DNA from: Selenomonas sp. WCT3
GTDB lineage: Bacteria > Bacillota > Negativicutes > Selenomonadales > Selenomonadaceae
NCBI GenBank assembly: GCA_900100835.1
Contig: FNCM01000005.1
Span: 1 to 64,000, forward strand
Reading direction: 5' to 3'
Length of the DNA: 64,000 bases
Position 1 is the stretch's first letter. Every line of letters begins with the position of its first letter. Shown piece after piece: positions 52,850-61,292 of the stretch. The notes under the pieces were generated by a model. That model worked only from the letters and a program-made list of their open reading frames with translations. It searched no databases and was not told the origin of the DNA. Made by a program: the position numbers and the translations under genes.

Positions 52850-53971
52850 TTATTTCAGGTTCTTGTCAAAGAAGGCCACGAGACGGTCAAAGGGAATCTT
52901 GTCCCTGTTGTCATAAAGGTCTATATGAGAAGCTCCAGGCACGATAACCAGTTCCTTGTTGTCCCCCTGCAACTTTTTGAATGTGTCCTCTCCAAAGTAG
53001 CGAGAATGAGCCTTTTCACCATGAAGCACCATGACTGCATTCTGTATCTCATTGCTGTAGGACAAAATGGGCATGTTCATAAAGGAAAGTGCCGTAGTCT
53101 GGTTCCAACCACCGTTGGAATTCAAGGACCTGGGATGATAGCCACGCTCGGTCTTGTAGTAAGTGTAGTAGTCCTTTACAAACCAAGGAGCATCATCCGG
53201 CAGCTGGTCTGGCACACCCCCGGCATTTTTATAAAAGCCGTTCCTATAATCCTCTGTACGCTGTTTATTAAGTGCCTGACGGTTAGTATAGCGTTCTTTG
53301 GCAAGTGTCTCGGCATCCTTGTCATTGTCAAAATACCCATTGGCCATAACCCTGCTCATGTCGTACATAGTGGAAGCAACTGTGGCTTTGATGCGGGTAT
53401 CCATAGCCGCGGCATTGATGGCCATGCCTCCCCAGCCGCAGATACCAATAATGCCAATGCGTTCCGGGTCAACATTCTCCTGAGTGGAAAGGAAATCCAC
53501 AGCTGCAGAAAAGTCTTCCGTATTGATATCAGGTGATGCCACAAAACGGGGCTGGCCGCCGCTTTCGCCAGTAAATGAGGGGTCAAAGACAATGGTCAGG
53601 AAACCACGCTCTGCCATTTCCTGGGCATACAGACCGGAAGACTGCTCCTTCACAGCACCAAAGGGGCCGCTTACAGCCAGGGCCGGAAGCTTGCCTGAGG
53701 CATTCTTGGGCACATACATATCTGCCGCCAGTGTAATGCCATAACGGTTCACAAAGGTCACCTTGCGGTGGTCAACCTTGTCGCTCTTGGCAAAGACCTT
53801 GTCCCATTTGTTCGTAAGGTTCAGCTTTTCTGCCTTGATGGCACGGTCTCCTTGCTTTTCTGCACTTTGCATCATATTTCTATCCTTTACAGCTGCCTCT
53901 GCACTCATGCCCATAGTCATCACTCCTGTACACACGATACCAGCCAGCATTATTTTCAAAGATTTTCTCAT
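52850..53971 (-). CDS. Exported alpha/beta hydrolase (paralogue 2)
   Basis: The 373-residue protein has a signal peptide (KIMLAGIVCTGVMTMGMSAE) and the same domain as the protein at 50507: VSGPFGAVKEQSSGLYAQEM, FDPSFTGESGGQP and IGIIGICGWGGMAINAA with a Cys at the nucleophile elbow, ending GASHIDLYDNRDKIPF. Sequence identity is high over most of the length, so the two arose by duplication. It is divergent from the LysR gene at 54138. Confidence 0.9.
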   Translation of the reverse strand: MRKSLKIMLAGIVCTGVMTMGMSAEAAVKDRNMMQSAEKQGDRAIKAEKLNLTNKWDKVFAKSDKVDHRKVTFVNRYGITLAADMYVPKNASGKLPALAVSGPFGAVKEQSSGLYAQEMAERGFLTIVFDPSFTGESGGQPRFVASPDINTEDFSAAVDFLSTQENVDPERIGIIGICGWGGMAINAAAMDTRIKATVASTMYDMSRVMANGYFDNDKDAETLAKERYTNRQALNKQRTEDYRNGFYKNAGGVPDQLPDDAPWFVKDYYTYYKTERGYHPRSLNSNGGWNQTTALSFMNMPILSYSNEIQNAVMVLHGEKAHSRYFGEDTFKKLQGDNKELVIVPGASHIDLYDNRDKIPFDRLVAFFDKNLK

Positions 53972-54037
53972 GTTGAATCCTCCTTGCTCGCTTCACTCTT
54001 GCTTGATGATTTGAGTATAGCAAAAGGACTCTTCTAA

Positions 54038-54084
54038 TACCAATACCTATATCAAATATCATTCTATGCTTTACAATAATAGAT
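54038..54084. promoter_or_regulatory. LysR-type box between hydrolase 2 and the LysR gene
   Basis: The stretch starting TACCAATACCTATA and containing CATTCTATGCTTTACAA is the near copy of 51740-51786. It lies in the divergent region, the usual place for a LysR operator. Confidence 0.8.
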
Positions 54085-54137
54085 TTCCCTCGGTATAATT
54101 AAGGAAAAAGACGCACACACAAAGGAGGCTTTAAGCG

Positions 54138-55025
54138 ATGGAACTGCGGGTATTGAATTATTTTTTGACCGTAGCCAGGGAAGGCAACTTTTCCCGGGCA
54201 GCGGAGAAACTGCATCTTTCCCAGCCAACACTTTCACGCCAGATAAAGGATATGGAAGATGAATATGGCAAGACGCTGCTTATCCGAGAGCCACGCCGAG
54301 TTCTGCTCACCGAAGACGGCGAACTCTTACGCCGCCGGGCTGAGGAAATTCTCTCTTTAGTAGAAAAAACCGAGGGAGAACTCTTGAGCAATGACCGGTC
54401 AATTTCCGGTGACATCCGCATCGGAGCCGGGGAATCGGTAAACTTCCGCCTGGTCATGCAGGTGGCAAAGGAAATCCGCAACACTTATCCGGACATCCGC
54501 TTCCATATCATCAGCGGCGATGGCGAAACCACCCTGCATCGTCTGGACAGGGGCCTTATCGACTTTGGTTATGTCTATGGTGACCTTGACCCGGCGAAAT
54601 ATCATCAACTTTCCCTGCCAGCCCGAGACCGGTGGGTAGTGCTCATGAATAATCAGGACGAACTGGCCCAAAATGAAACCATTTCCCCTACTGACTTGCA
54701 TAACCAGCCTTTGCTTATCTCACGACAAACCCTCTCTCCCAGCACCCACGGAGATGAACTGCTAAACTGGTTAGGCAAGCCTCTGGAAGAGCTGCATATC
54801 GCTGGTTCCTACACCCTGCTCTACAACGCCTCCCTGATGGTACGGGAGGGACTTGGCTGTGTTCTGGCCTTCGAAAACATCATCAATACAAAAGGGAGCG
54901 ACATCTGCTGTCGCCCCCTGAAGCCAGAGATTTTTGCCCAGCCATTTATCGCCTGGAAAAAGAATCAGGTATTTTCCAAAGCCTCTCAGAAGTTTTTAGA
55001 AGCTCTGAAAAATAGATTTCTGTAA
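54138..55025 (+). CDS. LysR-family regulator of the hydrolase genes (inferred)
   Basis: The 295-residue product starts MELRVLNYFLTVAREGNFSR and has the LysR helix-turn-helix (AAEKLHLSQPTLSRQIKDMEDEYG) and effector domain. It is divergent from hydrolase 2, with a box repeated upstream of hydrolase 1, so both hydrolases are its likely targets. AAAGGAGG precedes the ATG. Confidence 0.93.
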   Translation: MELRVLNYFLTVAREGNFSRAAEKLHLSQPTLSRQIKDMEDEYGKTLLIREPRRVLLTEDGELLRRRAEEILSLVEKTEGELLSNDRSISGDIRIGAGESVNFRLVMQVAKEIRNTYPDIRFHIISGDGETTLHRLDRGLIDFGYVYGDLDPAKYHQLSLPARDRWVVLMNNQDELAQNETISPTDLHNQPLLISRQTLSPSTHGDELLNWLGKPLEELHIAGSYTLLYNASLMVREGLGCVLAFENIINTKGSDICCRPLKPEIFAQPFIAWKKNQVFSKASQKFLEALKNRFL

Positions 55026-55104
55026 ACAGGAACATTCCTCAAACATTTTCTCTGCTATTGACCAGACGATGGTTGAAAAACAAGAATAAAAAACTCAATG
55101 CAGT

Positions 55105-55138
55105 AAAAGAGCGTCATCAACATCGATGACGCTCTTTT
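55105..55138. terminator. Bidirectional terminator
   Basis: AAAAGAGCGTCATC (55105-55118) pairs with GATGACGCTCTTTT (55125-55138), between the convergent LysR and MBL genes. Confidence 0.9.
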
Positions 55139-55142
55139 GCTG

Positions 55143-56279
55143 TTATTTCATGTCCTCCCACCAGGGCCCAAAGTTCTGAGTGCTGCCACTGTCAAGATAA
55201 GCCGCTTCGCCAATTTCCGGAGTCAGCAGCTTATACCCCCGCCCCTGGCTAAAACGAGTCAGTTCCCGATAAGGTTCCTGCCAGGGATGACGGGAAAGGG
55301 CAAACTTGCCGCCGTGGGCAGGCAGAAGCAATTTTGCTCCCACATCCGATGCTGCCTGGGCCGTTTCCTCTGGCAGCATATGAATCGCATGCCAGGCCAT
55401 ATTGTACTGGCCGTTTTCGCCAAGCATCAGATCAAAACCGCCAAACTTTTCGCCGATGGCCTTGAAATGCTCGCCATAGCCCCCGTCGCCGGTATAATAG
55501 ACCTTCCGCTGGGGCGTCACAAAGGCAAAGCCGCACCACAAGGTTGGATTGCGGTCAAGGAAGCGGCCAGAGAAGTGCTGGGAGGGCAGGATATGGACAG
55601 AGAAATCTTCCGCCAGCCTAATTTCCGTATCCCAATCTTCCTCCCGCATAATTGACATGTCAAATCCCCAAAAGTCAAAATGCTCTCCTACGCCCAAAGG
55701 ACAGACAATCTGCTTCACCTTGGGCTTCAGGGCCATGACAGTAGGATAATCCAAATGGTCCCAATGGTCATGAGATATGACCAGCACATCAATCTCCGGC
55801 ATATCATCAGCCGTGTAGACATTGCTGCCCGGAAAAGCCTTGTTGATGAAGAACACCGGCGAAGCATAGTCGCTGAATACCGGGTCAATCAGTATCCTGC
55901 GTCCTCCCAGCTGCAAAAAGAAGCTGGAATGCCCCAGCCACACCACGGCATCCTTGTCTTTGTCCAAAGCCTTCAGATCTGTCTTTTGAGATAGCATGGT
56001 TTCCTTGGGAGATAGCTCGGATTTATCCCCAAAGAGGAATTTCGCCATAGCCACGAAGCGGTTCTCCCCGCTCTCCTCATTCATCACCTGCACCGGCACC
56101 AGATTCTGGAACTGGCCGTTTTTATAATGGGGCGAGACCTGCACGCGGGCCAGCCTTTGCCCTTGGGGCAGGCGGCCAAACTCCGGCCGCCTGGTAAAGA
56201 GCCAGCCGCCGGCAGACAACATGCCCACAGCACCGATACCTCCCATAATAAATGTTCTGCGGTTCATCTTTTTCCCCAT
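55143..56279 (-). CDS. Exported MBL-fold hydrolase (RomA/UlaG-like)
   Basis: The 378-residue protein starts MNRRTFIMGGIGAVGMLSAG (Tat-type signal). The MBL domain has VVWLGHSSFFLQLGGRRILI, the metal motif SHDHWDHLD (near 187), and a later YYTGDGGYGEHFKAIG. This is the NAPE-PLD/UlaG-like group. The substrate is unknown. The last 101 residues are duplicated at 39147. It starts 6 bp after the flavodoxin stop. The true start may be the ATG four codons in. Confidence 0.88.
   Translation of the reverse strand: MGKKMNRRTFIMGGIGAVGMLSAGGWLFTRRPEFGRLPQGQRLARVQVSPHYKNGQFQNLVPVQVMNEESGENRFVAMAKFLFGDKSELSPKETMLSQKTDLKALDKDKDAVVWLGHSSFFLQLGGRRILIDPVFSDYASPVFFINKAFPGSNVYTADDMPEIDVLVISHDHWDHLDYPTVMALKPKVKQIVCPLGVGEHFDFWGFDMSIMREEDWDTEIRLAEDFSVHILPSQHFSGRFLDRNPTLWCGFAFVTPQRKVYYTGDGGYGEHFKAIGEKFGGFDLMLGENGQYNMAWHAIHMLPEETAQAASDVGAKLLLPAHGGKFALSRHPWQEPYRELTRFSQGRGYKLLTPEIGEAAYLDSGSTQNFGPWWEDMK
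55652..55663. repeat. TTGAC-NN-GTCAA palindrome
   Basis: TTGACATGTCAA inside the MBL gene. Confidence 0.6.
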
Positions 56280-56285
56280 TATAAA

Positions 56286-56765
56286 TCAAAGCGTCAGACT
56301 TTCCACCCATTCTTTCAACGCATCGATTGAAGGACCGCCGTTCAAAATTTTTCCTTCCATGACTGTCGCCCCTGGGCAGCTATCCTGAAGGCCTGCGACA
56401 CTTTTGCCGAAGCCGCTGCCACCGGAAGTGGCAAAAAGAATGATTTTCTTGCCTGACATGTCATATTCTTCCAGAAAGCTGTTGGTGATGTGAGGAGCCA
56501 CATACCACCAGATGGGGAAGCCCAGGAAAATCACATCATAATCTCCCATGTTCTCCACCTTGCCCGTCACCGCCGGACGGGAGGCAGTATCCCGCATCTC
56601 CACGCTGCTGCGGGAGTTCTTGTCCTGCCAGTTCAGGTCTTCTTTTGTGTAGGGAACCTCCGGCTTGATCTCAAAAAGATCTGCCCCTGCGGCCTCGGCC
56701 AGATTGCTGGCAACCTTGGCCGTCACACCGCTGGCAGAAAAATACGCGACTAATGCTTTGCTCAT
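56286..56765 (-). CDS. Flavodoxin (cytoplasmic, paralogue of the one at 42971)
   Basis: The 159-residue product starts SKALVAYFSASGVTAKVASN and shares KPEVPYT, NSRSSVEMRD, FPIWWYVAP and FATSGGSGFGKSV with the flavodoxin at 42971. It lies between the DXS-like gene (24-bp gap) and the MBL gene (6-bp gap), so all three probably form one operon from MerR site D. GAGAAGGATCC precedes the ATG. Confidence 0.93.
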   Translation of the reverse strand: MSKALVAYFSASGVTAKVASNLAEAAGADLFEIKPEVPYTKEDLNWQDKNSRSSVEMRDTASRPAVTGKVENMGDYDVIFLGFPIWWYVAPHITNSFLEEYDMSGKKIILFATSGGSGFGKSVAGLQDSCPGATVMEGKILNGGPSIDALKEWVESLTL

Positions 56766-56789
56766 AATGGATCCTTCTCCCTTCTACAC

Positions 56790-58538
56790 TTATAAAGTCT
56801 TTATGATATCCTCGGCAATCTGTTCAGCAGTCAGATGATGTTCCTGCGCCAACTTGCCATAATCATAGCGGTCATAGAATTTCTTGGGCAGGCCGAAGTT
56901 CAGCACCTTCATCCTGTCAGCACCATAGAAGCGGGCAATCTTCTCGCCGAAGCCGCCTTCCAGCACGCCATCTTCCAGCGTCACCACCATATCGTGGTTT
57001 TCCTTCAGGCTTTCCAGCAGTTCCTCATCCAGCCCCGTGATAAAGAGCGGATTGATTACCGTAGCCTCCATGCCCTGTTCTTTGAGCTTGGCCGCCGCTT
57101 CTTCCGCCAGATTGCAGAAACTGCCCAGACCGAGAATAGCCACCTGGCTGCCCTGGCGGACCACCTCGTACTTGTTCAGCTCGTCATAGCTCTTGCGGAC
57201 AGGACGATTGGAGCTCCCCACCATCATATGGGGCACCCGGATGGCTACCGGGTATTTTTCCTGCGCCACCGACCAGTCCAGCATGGCCTGATATTCCTCC
57301 GGCGAGGTCGGTGCCAAGTAAACCAGATTGGGGATATTGCTCATCATGGGGATGTCGTAGAAGCCCAGATGGGTTACATCATTCATGCCGTACATGGAGG
57401 CCCAGAACACCAGGAAGGTTGCGGGGCTGTTATTGACACATACATCCTGTGCCAGCTGGTCATAGGTACGCTGGAAGAACGAGGAATAATCCCCAAAGAC
57501 CGGATGGGCACCATTTTTCGCCAAACCGGATGCCATAGCCACCGCCTGCTCCTCGGCAATACCCACATCAATGTAATGCTCACCCAGCTCCTCACGGCGT
57601 GCCTGGGTAAGCCCCATGCTGGCAGGCGTAGCGGCCGAGATGGCGATAAACTTCTTATCCTCCTTGGCTAGCCGCAGGAAGGTCTCCGCCGTCTGCTCCG
57701 CATAAGGGTCAATCAACGGCTGTGTCACTTCACCGGTCTCGATATCAAAGGGCATATGCCAGTGCCACTCTTCCTTATTCTCTTCGGCAAACTTATAGCC
57801 TTTTCCTTTTTGGGTGACGATATGCAGCACCACAGGATGATCGATATCCTTGACTTCCTCCAGAGCCGCAATCATCGCCTCGGCATCATTGCCATCGGCC
57901 ACGAAGCGATAATCAAGTCCCATAGCCTTGAACAGATTGCGTTCCGACTTACCGTTGGTATCACGCAGTTCTTGGAAGCCCTTATACATGCCGCCATGCA
58001 CCTCGGCAATGCTCTGGTCATTGTCATTGAAGAGGATAATGAGGTTGGACTTCATCTCCCCCGCAGTATCGAGCCCTTCCAAAGCCTCGCCGCCGCTCAT
58101 GGAACCATCGCCGATAATGGCGATGATGTTTTCCTTGTCGCCCTTCAAATCACGGGCCTTAGCCAAGCCTGTAGCCAGACTGATGGAAGTGGAAGTATGC
58201 CCCACATTGAACATATCGTGCTCACTTTCCTCCGGGTTGGTATAGCCCGACACATCATCATAGTGCTCCTCATAAAGATAGGCATCCTTGCGGCCCGTCA
58301 GCATCTTATGGGGATAGGCCTGATGGGAAATGTCAAAAACAAACTTGTCCTTCGGCGAGTCAAACACCGTATGCAAGGCAATCGTGGCCTCCACAATACC
58401 GAAATTGGGGCCGAAATGGCCGCCATGGATACTGGCTCTTTTCAGCATAGCCTCCCGCATTTCGCGAGCCAGCACCTTACGCTGTTCTGCGGAAAAACCT
58501 TTGATATCCTCAGGGCCAGTGACTTTCTCCAAATACAT
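56790..58538 (-). CDS. DXS-like thiamine-diphosphate enzyme
   Basis: 1-Deoxy-D-xylulose-5-phosphate synthase joins pyruvate and glyceraldehyde-3-phosphate. The 582-residue product has FDISHQAYPHKMLTGRKD, the ThDP-binding IGDGSMSGGEALEGLDTAG to NDN, and a C-terminal transketolase part (GIAEEQAVAMASGLAKNG; VTLEDGVLEGGFGEKIARF). It is some 40 residues shorter than usual DXS. A second, regulon-linked copy rather than the housekeeping gene is likely, since it is under MerR site D and beside a flavodoxin. Confidence 0.85.
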   Translation of the reverse strand: MYLEKVTGPEDIKGFSAEQRKVLAREMREAMLKRASIHGGHFGPNFGIVEATIALHTVFDSPKDKFVFDISHQAYPHKMLTGRKDAYLYEEHYDDVSGYTNPEESEHDMFNVGHTSTSISLATGLAKARDLKGDKENIIAIIGDGSMSGGEALEGLDTAGEMKSNLIILFNDNDQSIAEVHGGMYKGFQELRDTNGKSERNLFKAMGLDYRFVADGNDAEAMIAALEEVKDIDHPVVLHIVTQKGKGYKFAEENKEEWHWHMPFDIETGEVTQPLIDPYAEQTAETFLRLAKEDKKFIAISAATPASMGLTQARREELGEHYIDVGIAEEQAVAMASGLAKNGAHPVFGDYSSFFQRTYDQLAQDVCVNNSPATFLVFWASMYGMNDVTHLGFYDIPMMSNIPNLVYLAPTSPEEYQAMLDWSVAQEKYPVAIRVPHMMVGSSNRPVRKSYDELNKYEVVRQGSQVAILGLGSFCNLAEEAAAKLKEQGMEATVINPLFITGLDEELLESLKENHDMVVTLEDGVLEGGFGEKIARFYGADRMKVLNFGLPKKFYDRYDYGKLAQEHHLTAEQIAEDIIKTL

Positions 58539-58593
58539 GAAATCGCTCCTTTGCTCTAGCTTACAACCTTCAAAATCTCAACTGATGTTTGTA

Positions 58594-58624
58594 AGTCTAT
58601 ACCTTGGAGTAAACTTCAAGTCAA
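58594..58624 (-). promoter_or_regulatory. MerR-type promoter, site D
   Basis: On the minus strand TTGACT (58624-58619), 19-bp spacer with a CTTGAAGT-N2-ACTCCAAG dyad, TAGACT (58599-58594). Upstream of the DXS-like operon. Confidence 0.8.
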
Positions 58625-58678
58625 TACTTCTTCCAAAAAAAAATTCGCAGAATAAATTTCTCCCCCTCTCTGTTCGAA

Positions 58679-59713
58679 TTACTTCTTTTCATAAATTTGA
58701 TCAAAGGTTCCACCATCGGAGAAATGTTCTTTCTGTGCCTTGGCCCAGCCACCGAAGGCATCGTCAATAGTTACCAATTTCACCGGCAGGAAGATGTTGG
58801 CGTATTTGGCAGCGATTTCCTTATCCCGGGGACGGTAAAAATGTTTCGCCGCAATCTCCTGTCCCATCTTGGAATAGAGGAAATTGATATAGGCTTCTGC
58901 CAACTTCCGCGTTCCTTTACGGTCTACCACATCATCAACCACAGCCACGGAGGGCTCTGCCAGAATGCTGATTGACGGTACCACAATCTCATAGGAGTCT
59001 GGAGCATCCTTCACGCAAAGCAGCGCTTCATTTTCCCAGGCAATCAGCACATCCCCCTGACCGCGCTGTACGAAGGAGGTCGTTGAACCGCGGGCACCGG
59101 AATCGAGAGCCACCACATTGTTGAACAACTTTTTCATGAATTCCTTGATCTTTGCCTCGTCGCCGTTATTTTTTTCCTTGGCATATTCCCAGGCTGCCAG
59201 ATAATTCCACCGAGAGCCGCCGCCGGTTTTGGGATTTGGCGTCACACTCTTCACATCATCGCGGATGAGGTCATCCCAGTCGTGGATGTTCTTTGGGTTT
59301 CCCTTGCGCACCAGAAATACAATTGTCGAGGTGTAAGGAGAGGAATTATCCGGGAACTTCTTACTCCAATTTTTGTCAATAAGGCCCGCCTGGGCAATTT
59401 CCTCAACATCATACGCCAGCGCCAACGTCACCACATCAGCCTGCAGTCCATCCCGCACCGAACGGGCCTGCTTGCCGGAGCCACCATGAGATTGGGAGAA
59501 GGTTACATCTTCACCGGCTTCCTTTTTCCATTCTTCCTTGAATACGTCATTGAAATCTGCATAGAGTTCCCGGGTGGGGTCATAGGAAACATTAAGAAAT
59601 TCCTTGCCCGCTATCTCATTTTCTGCCGCTACGTCGCCGCCACATCCCGTCAACGTTCCCATTGCCAGAATCACACCTACTGCCGCCAGGCCCAACCATT
59701 TCTTTGTCTTCAT
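58679..59713 (-). CDS. Sulfate-type ABC transporter binding lipoprotein
   Basis: The 344-residue protein has a lipoprotein signal (lipobox LTGC near 24) and the sulfate/thiosulfate binding-protein pattern: [39 protein letters not shown] and [19 protein letters not shown]. No permease or ATPase genes accompany it, so it is an orphan here. The start at 59713 follows AGGAGTGATTGGT. A long hairpin and T-rich tract lie between its likely promoter and the ATG. Confidence 0.92.
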   Translation of the reverse strand: MKTKKWLGLAAVGVILAMGTLTGCGGDVAAENEIAGKEFLNVSYDPTRELYADFNDVFKEEWKKEAGEDVTFSQSHGGSGKQARSVRDGLQADVVTLALAYDVEEIAQAGLIDKNWSKKFPDNSSPYTSTIVFLVRKGNPKNIHDWDDLIRDDVKSVTPNPKTGGGSRWNYLAAWEYAKEKNNGDEAKIKEFMKKLFNNVVALDSGARGSTTSFVQRGQGDVLIAWENEALLCVKDAPDSYEIVVPSISILAEPSVAVVDDVVDRKGTRKLAEAYINFLYSKMGQEIAAKHFYRPRDKEIAAKYANIFLPVKLVTIDDAFGGWAKAQKEHFSDGGTFDQIYEKK

Positions 59714-59742
59714 ACCAATCACTCCTATGTTTTTTATAAAGA

Positions 59743-59792
59743 AAAGCCTATGAAGCGGCACAGCAAAAATGCTGTACGGCTCCATAGGCTTT
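59743..59792 (-). terminator. Leader hairpin (possible attenuator) before the sulfate-binding gene
   Basis: AAAGCCTATG/CATAGGCTTT (59743-59752/59783-59792) with an upper ACAGCA/TGCTGT stem, followed on the minus strand by TTTTCTTTATAAAA. It lies between a TTGACA (59876-59871) and the start codon, so it may control read-through. Confidence 0.6.
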
Positions 59793-59895
59793 CGCTATCG
59801 AATGACCTGCGGGAATCCGCTAATCCTATAATCTTTTTCAATGCCAATAGTTTATATGGACACATAAAATTTGTCAATACTATGGGAAGCAAAAA

Positions 59896-59951
59896 CCTTC
59901 ACAATATCTTCACATTCTCTGCAAAAGTTCTGCATATTTCGCCGCTATACT
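59896..59951 (+). promoter_or_regulatory. Direct repeats and -10 of the DUF6803/two-component operon
   Basis: CTTCACA occurs at 59896-59902 and 59907-59913, 11 bp apart, the spacing of OmpR-family sites. TATACT (59946-59951) is a -10. The repeats would lie about 45-60 bp before the start site, right for activation by the co-transcribed response regulator. Confidence 0.65.
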
Positions 59952-59993
59952 GTAAACAGTCAATATAAACAACCCTTGAGGAGGAATTAGTGT

Positions 59994-60527
59994 ATGACAA
60001 ATTATATGGAACTTTTGATGACGAATCAGCCTTGGAATCTCATCGCCTTTATGGTGCTGCCGGTGGCAATGGCCGAACTCATCACCATGGCGGAATTTTT
60101 TATCCTGTCCGATGTCCAGGAACATAAGAGCTGGAAAAAACTTAGCCACTATCTGGGCATGATTTTAGGCGTTTATTTTACCGGGGTGTTCCTGTACCTG
60201 GCCACAGCCGTGATACCGCAGATTGAATTCCGTGGCTGGATTGACCTGCTGGCTGTAGGCTTTTATATGCTAGGCGTCATTCCCTTGGGAGCCATTGCCT
60301 TGCAGGAAATGGGCGTCATAAGCAAGGCTTTTGACGAAAAAAGAAAAATGCACCGTCATATCTTGCTGCTGGTCACCTTCCTGATTGTCAGCCATGTAGC
60401 TATGGTTTTCGGCATGGTATCCCCTTCATTAGGTGGTTGGCAGCCAGCCCCCCAATATGATATGATGGATAGCAATATGAGCGGCATGCATCATACGAAT
60501 GGTGCCGCCCATGGAATGAACCACTAA
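59994..60527 (+). CDS. DUF6803-type membrane protein
   Basis: The 177-residue protein has four or five hydrophobic segments (LIAFMVLPVAMAELITMAEF; LGMILGVYFTGVFLYLATAV; LLLVTFLIVSHVAMVFGMV). The C-terminal 30 residues are rich in Met and His (DMMDSNMSGMHHTNG), which suggests copper or another soft metal. It is followed by a two-component system, probably in the same transcript. GAGGAGG precedes the ATG. Confidence 0.75.
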   Translation: MTNYMELLMTNQPWNLIAFMVLPVAMAELITMAEFFILSDVQEHKSWKKLSHYLGMILGVYFTGVFLYLATAVIPQIEFRGWIDLLAVGFYMLGVIPLGAIALQEMGVISKAFDEKRKMHRHILLLVTFLIVSHVAMVFGMVSPSLGGWQPAPQYDMMDSNMSGMHHTNGAAHGMNH

Positions 60528-60590
60528 TACAGCAAGGAAGATGGACTCTTGATGATTGAGTCCGTCTTTTGCGTATACGAGGGAAACAGA

Positions 60591-61292
60591 ATGCAGAAAA
60601 AAATATTGCTGGTAGATGACGATGAAAAACTGCTGGATGTTCTGGAACCATTTCTCCGCAACGAGGGCTTTGCCACCATCCGGGCCCAAGATGGGCTGGA
60701 AGCCTTGACGCTGATGATGAAACAGCCAGACCTGGTCGTCCTAGACATTATGATGCCTCACCTGAATGGCAAAGAGATCTGCCGCCGTATCCGGCAAATC
60801 AGCCAAGTTCCCATCATTATGCTGACTGCACTGGACGAAGAAGCAGACAAACTGGAAAGTCTGGATTTAGGCGCAGACGATTACATGGCAAAGCCCTTCA
60901 GCATGCGGGAACTAGCTGCCAGGATACGGGCAGTCCTGCGGCGAACCTCCGGCTCACTTGCCGATACATCCCCCCAGACACAACAAATTGCCGCCGGCGG
61001 CCTTGTCTTAGACAACCTGAGGCATACCGTGCAACTCAACGACAAAATGCTGGAGCTTACCCCTATCGAATTTACCCTGCTGGAAGTATTGATGCGCCAT
61101 CCTGGACAGGTGATGAACCGCCTGCAGTTGATGGAACAAAGCCATGGCTTTGCCTTTGATGGCTATGAACGAACCATTGACGCCCATATCCGCAACCTGC
61201 GCCGCAAAATTGAACAGGATACCCGCAAGCCCATGTATATCTTGACCGTGTATGGCGTAGGCTACCGCTTTGGAGGTGACGCTAGTGAATAA
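60591..61292 (+). CDS. OmpR-family response regulator
   Basis: The 233-residue product has a receiver domain (KILLVDDDEKLLDVLEPFL; phospho-Asp in LVVLDIMMPHLNG, near 52; Lys in YMAKPFS, near 101) and an OmpR-type winged helix at the C-terminus (LTPIEFTLLEVLMRHPGQVM; RTIDAHIRNLRRKI; YGVGYRF). The start at 60591 follows GAGGGAA. It overlaps the histidine kinase start by 8 nt. Confidence 0.95.
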   Translation: MQKKILLVDDDEKLLDVLEPFLRNEGFATIRAQDGLEALTLMMKQPDLVVLDIMMPHLNGKEICRRIRQISQVPIIMLTALDEEADKLESLDLGADDYMAKPFSMRELAARIRAVLRRTSGSLADTSPQTQQIAAGGLVLDNLRHTVQLNDKMLELTPIEFTLLEVLMRHPGQVMNRLQLMEQSHGFAFDGYERTIDAHIRNLRRKIEQDTRKPMYILTVYGVGYRFGGDASE

